This document shows, piece by piece, positions 20,944 to 23,407 of a stretch of DNA of 23,407 nt (within the stretch, counting starts at the first letter, position 1; each line of letters opens with the position of its first letter). Where the stretch lies: NCBI GenBank assembly GCA_015661135.1, contig JACVXW010000011.1, positions 1 through 23,407 of the forward strand, read 5' to 3'. The position numbers were made by a program, and so were the translations under genes. This DNA comes from Chloroflexota bacterium. GTDB lineage: Bacteria; Chloroflexota; Limnocylindria; Limnocylindrales; CSP1-4. The notes beneath the pieces were generated by a model. That model saw only the letters and a list, made by a program, of their open reading frames with translations, was not told the origin of the DNA and searched no databases.

Positions 20944-23407
20944 TCAGATTGCGGCCGGGTCCACCTTGTCCGGGTCGATCCCGAGGTCCGTGAGCGCGGC
21001 CGCGGCCTGTTTGCCGGTAACGCCGCCGTCGCGGGCGAGGGCCGCCATGGTCGCCGCGGCGATGTGCGCCGCATCGACTTCGAAGAACGCCCGCAGCGAT
21101 TCTCGGGTATCGCTCCGGCCGAACCCGTCCGTGCCGAGGGCAACGAACGTGGCCGGGATCCATGGGGCAACCATCTGGGGGACGACCTTCATCCAGTCGG
21201 TCGCGGCGACGATCGGCCCGCCCTTCGCGCCCAGGACCTGGCTGATGAACGGGATGCGCGGCTTGTCGGCCGGATGGAGCCGGTTCCAGCGGTCCGCCTC
21301 CAAGGCGTCCCGTCGGAGCAGCGGCAGCGACGGCGCCGAGAAGATCTCCGCGGCGACGCCGAACTTCTCGGCCAGGATCCGCTGGGCCTCGATGACCTCC
21401 TGGAGGACCGCGCCGGAGCCCACGAGACGCGCCGACTTCGCGCCCTTGCCGAGATCCGGCGGCGCGGCAAACCGGTAGATCCCGCGCAGGAGCCCATCCT
21501 CGATGCCGGCCGGCCTGGCCGCCTGGGGGTGGTTCTGGTTGTACAGGGTCACGTAGTAGAAGACGTCTTCGGCCCTGCCGTACATCCGCTCGATCCCGTC
21601 GCGGACGATTGCCGCCAGTTCGTAGGCGAACGCCGGGTCGTACTGGCGCAGGTTCGGGACGGTGGACGCCAGGACGTGACTGTGGCCGTCGTCGTGCTGG
21701 AGGCCCTCGCCGGCGAGCGTGGTCCGGCCGGCGGTGGCGCCCATCAGGAAGCCCCGGCCCCGCGCGTCCGCCACGGACCAGATCTGGTCCCCGGTCCGCT
21801 GGAACCCGAACATCGAGTAGAAGATGTAGAACGGAATCACGGGCAGCCCATGCGTCGAGTAGGCGGTCGCGGCGGCCGCGAAGCTGGCCATGGAGCCCGC
21901 CTCGGTGATCCCCTCCTCCAGGACCTGGCCGTCCTTGGCCTCGCGGTACTTCATCACCAGGTCCGAGTCCACCGGGTCGTAGCGCTGGCCGCCCGAGGCA
22001 TAGATGCCGACCTCGTTGAAGAGCGGGTCCATGCCGAACGTCCGGGCCTCGTCCGGGATGATCGGCACGATCCGTGGACCCAGGTCCGGGTCCCGGATGA
22101 GGTTGCGGAGCATCCGGGTAAAGGCCATCGTGGTCGAAACCGGGGTCGTGCTGCCCGCCTCGAACTCGGCGTCAAAGGTGGCCTTGGGCGCCGGCAGCGG
22201 CGCTGATCGGACGACCCGTCGCGGGATCGGGCCACCGAGCGCCCGGCGGCGCTCGTGGAGGTACTGGACCTCCTCCGAATTCGGGCCAGGGTGGTAGTAG
22301 GGCGCGTCCTTGAGCGCGCTGTCCGGGATCGGCAGCTCCAGGCGGTCGCGGAAGATCCGGAGCTCCTGCTCGGACAGCTTCTTGGCCTGGTGGGTGATGT
22401 TCCGGGCCTCCACGCCCGGGCCCAGGGTCCAGCCCTTGACGGTCTTGGCCAGGATCACCGTCGGGGCGCCGCGGTGCTCAGTCGCGGCCTTGTACGCGGC
22501 GTAGACCTTGCGGTAGTCGTGCCCGCCACGGCGCAGTTTGGCGAGGTCGTCATCCGTGAGATCCTCGACCATCTTCTTGAGGCGCTCGTCCGGCCCGAAG
22601 AAGTGCTCACGGATGTAGGCGCCACCGGCGACCGAGAACTTCTGGAACTCGCCATCCACGGTCGCGTTCATCTGCTCGACCAGGACGCCGTCTACGTCGC
22701 GGGCGAGGAGTTCGTCCCATTCGCGGCCCCAGACCACCTTGATCACGTTCCAGCCGGAGCCACGGAAGACCGCTTCGAGCTCCTGGATGATCTTGCCGTT
22801 GCCGCGAACCGGCCCGTCGAGGCGCTGGAGGTTGCAGTTGACGACGAAGGTCAGGTTGTCCAGGCCCTCGTGCGCGGCGACGTGGAGGGCACCGAGCGCC
22901 TCCGGCTCATCCGTCTCCCCGTCACCCAGGAACGCCCATACCCGTGACTTCGAGGTGTCCATCAGGCCGCGGTTCTCGAGGTACCGGTTGAACCGCGCCT
23001 GGTAGATGGCCGCGATGGGTCCGAGGCCCATGGAGACGGTCGGAAACTCCCAGAAGTCCGGCATGAGCCGCGGGTGCGGGTACGACGAGAGACCATCCTG
23101 GGGCGGCGTCTCGCGCCGGAAGTTGTCCAGCTGGGCCTCGCTGATCCGGCCCTCCAGGAAGGCGCGGGCGTAGATCCCGGGGGCCGCGTGGCCCTGGTAG
23201 AAGACCTGGTCCCCGTTGCCCTCGCTGTCCTTGCCGCGGAAGAAGTGGTTGAAGCCCACCTCGTAGAGCGTGGCCGCGGAGGCGTACGTGGCGAGGTGCC
23301 CGCCGATCCCCGCGAACCGGCTGTTCGCCCGCAGGACCATCGCCACGGCGTTCCAGCGGATCAGCCTCCGGATCCTGCGCTCCAGGCCCTCGTCGCCGGG
23401 GAAGAAC
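20944..23407 (-). CDS. aceE: Pyruvate dehydrogenase E1 component, homodimeric type, 5' partial
   Basis: The window holds 820 residues of the C-terminal part; the frame is open to the window edge, where it reads FFPGDEGLERRIRRLIRWNAVAMVLRAN, so the ATG at 23346 is internal and some 60-80 residues are missing compared with the ~890-residue family. It is the thiamine-diphosphate enzyme that decarboxylates pyruvate and hands the acetyl group to lipoyl-E2. The ThDP motif runs from GDGETDEPEALG to VVNCNLQRLDG (about 22810-22930), followed by RGNGKIIQELE. Later AceE blocks are present: TVKGWTLGPGVEARNITHQAKK, YASGGQRYDPVDSD, EGLQHDDGHSH and C-terminal GTDGFGRSDTRESLR. Its length and motifs exclude the alpha/beta two-gene form. 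The ftr1 gene follows on the same strand with its own promoter. Confidence 0.95.
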   Translation of the reverse strand, partial: FFPGDEGLERRIRRLIRWNAVAMVLRANSRFAGIGGHLATYASAATLYEVGFNHFFRGKDSEGNGDQVFYQGHAAPGIYARAFLEGRISEAQLDNFRRETPPQDGLSSYPHPRLMPDFWEFPTVSMGLGPIAAIYQARFNRYLENRGLMDTSKSRVWAFLGDGETDEPEALGALHVAAHEGLDNLTFVVNCNLQRLDGPVRGNGKIIQELEAVFRGSGWNVIKVVWGREWDELLARDVDGVLVEQMNATVDGEFQKFSVAGGAYIREHFFGPDERLKKMVEDLTDDDLAKLRRGGHDYRKVYAAYKAATEHRGAPTVILAKTVKGWTLGPGVEARNITHQAKKLSEQELRIFRDRLELPIPDSALKDAPYYHPGPNSEEVQYLHERRRALGGPIPRRVVRSAPLPAPKATFDAEFEAGSTTPVSTTMAFTRMLRNLIRDPDLGPRIVPIIPDEARTFGMDPLFNEVGIYASGGQRYDPVDSDLVMKYREAKDGQVLEEGITEAGSMASFAAAATAYSTHGLPVIPFYIFYSMFGFQRTGDQIWSVADARGRGFLMGATAGRTTLAGEGLQHDDGHSHVLASTVPNLRQYDPAFAYELAAIVRDGIERMYGRAEDVFYYVTLYNQNHPQAARPAGIEDGLLRGIYRFAAPPDLGKGAKSARLVGSGAVLQEVIEAQRILAEKFGVAAEIFSAPSLPLLRRDALEADRWNRLHPADKPRIPFISQVLGAKGGPIVAATDWMKVVPQMVAPWIPATFVALGTDGFGRSDTRESLRAFFEVDAAHIAAATMAALARDGGVTGKQAAAALTDLGIDPDKVDPAAI

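Noticed and set aside
1..23407. CRISPR arrays, tRNA/rRNA genes, insertion sequences, attachment sites, riboswitches
   Set aside because: No regularly spaced repeats, cloverleaf sequences, transposase genes with terminal repeats, or known riboswitch cores were recognised by eye; a covariance-model search would be decisive.

Overview
This is a very GC-rich bacterial window with dense coding on both strands and short gaps. It holds twelve intact or edge-cut protein genes and one gene remnant; no RNA gene, insertion sequence or CRISPR array was seen. GTG starts are common. At five genes a TAnnnT box sits only 6-7 nt before the start codon, which is the leaderless-transcript layout. Together with a TM0106-type nuclease-helicase, a fused membrane/spermidine-synthase protein, a VC1184-type class V PLP enzyme and a homodimeric AceE, this suggests an uncultivated Chloroflexota-like lineage (for example Limnocylindria) or an actinobacterial relative. 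That placement is inference.

Layout. 1-2838 (+): 3' part of a RecB-like nuclease / RNase H-like / SF1 helicase fusion. 2876-4135 (+): MFS exporter. 4191-6488 (-): membrane protein fused to a spermidine-synthase-like domain. 6518-6664 (-): the last 48 codons of a lost M20 peptidase, followed by about 290 bases of gene-free, repeat-containing DNA. 6959-9095 (-): a translationally coupled pair, an arginine-deiminase/DDAH-superfamily hydrolase followed by an intact M20 metallopeptidase. 9201-14297 (+): a giant membrane-anchored alpha-2-macroglobulin-like protein without the thioester motif, whose best ribosome-binding site points to an ATC start codon. 14307-16816 (-): a coupled pair, a class V PLP enzyme followed by a FAD-dependent amine/amino-acid oxidase, divergent from a MarR regulator (16940-17476, +). 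17528-18274 (+): DUF72/YecE protein. 18560 leftwards (-): cupin whose reading frame runs on antisense into the DUF72 gene. 18620-19909 (+): lipoprotein PQQ-type sugar dehydrogenase. 19935-20804 (-): FTR1 iron permease with a palindromic operator/promoter. 20944-23407 (-): most of pyruvate dehydrogenase E1 (aceE), cut by the window end.

Functionally this is mostly housekeeping and accessory metabolism: guanidino/amide hydrolysis, amine oxidation with PLP chemistry under probable MarR control, periplasmic sugar oxidation, iron uptake and pyruvate oxidation. No multi-gene defence or biosynthetic island is visible. The points most worth a second look are the candidate ATC start, the shared leaderless promoter layout, the cupin/DUF72 antisense overlap, the M20 remnant, the ATGCAAG operator at ftr1, the MarR-region dyads, and a recurrent habit of short tandem duplication, often at gene ends.
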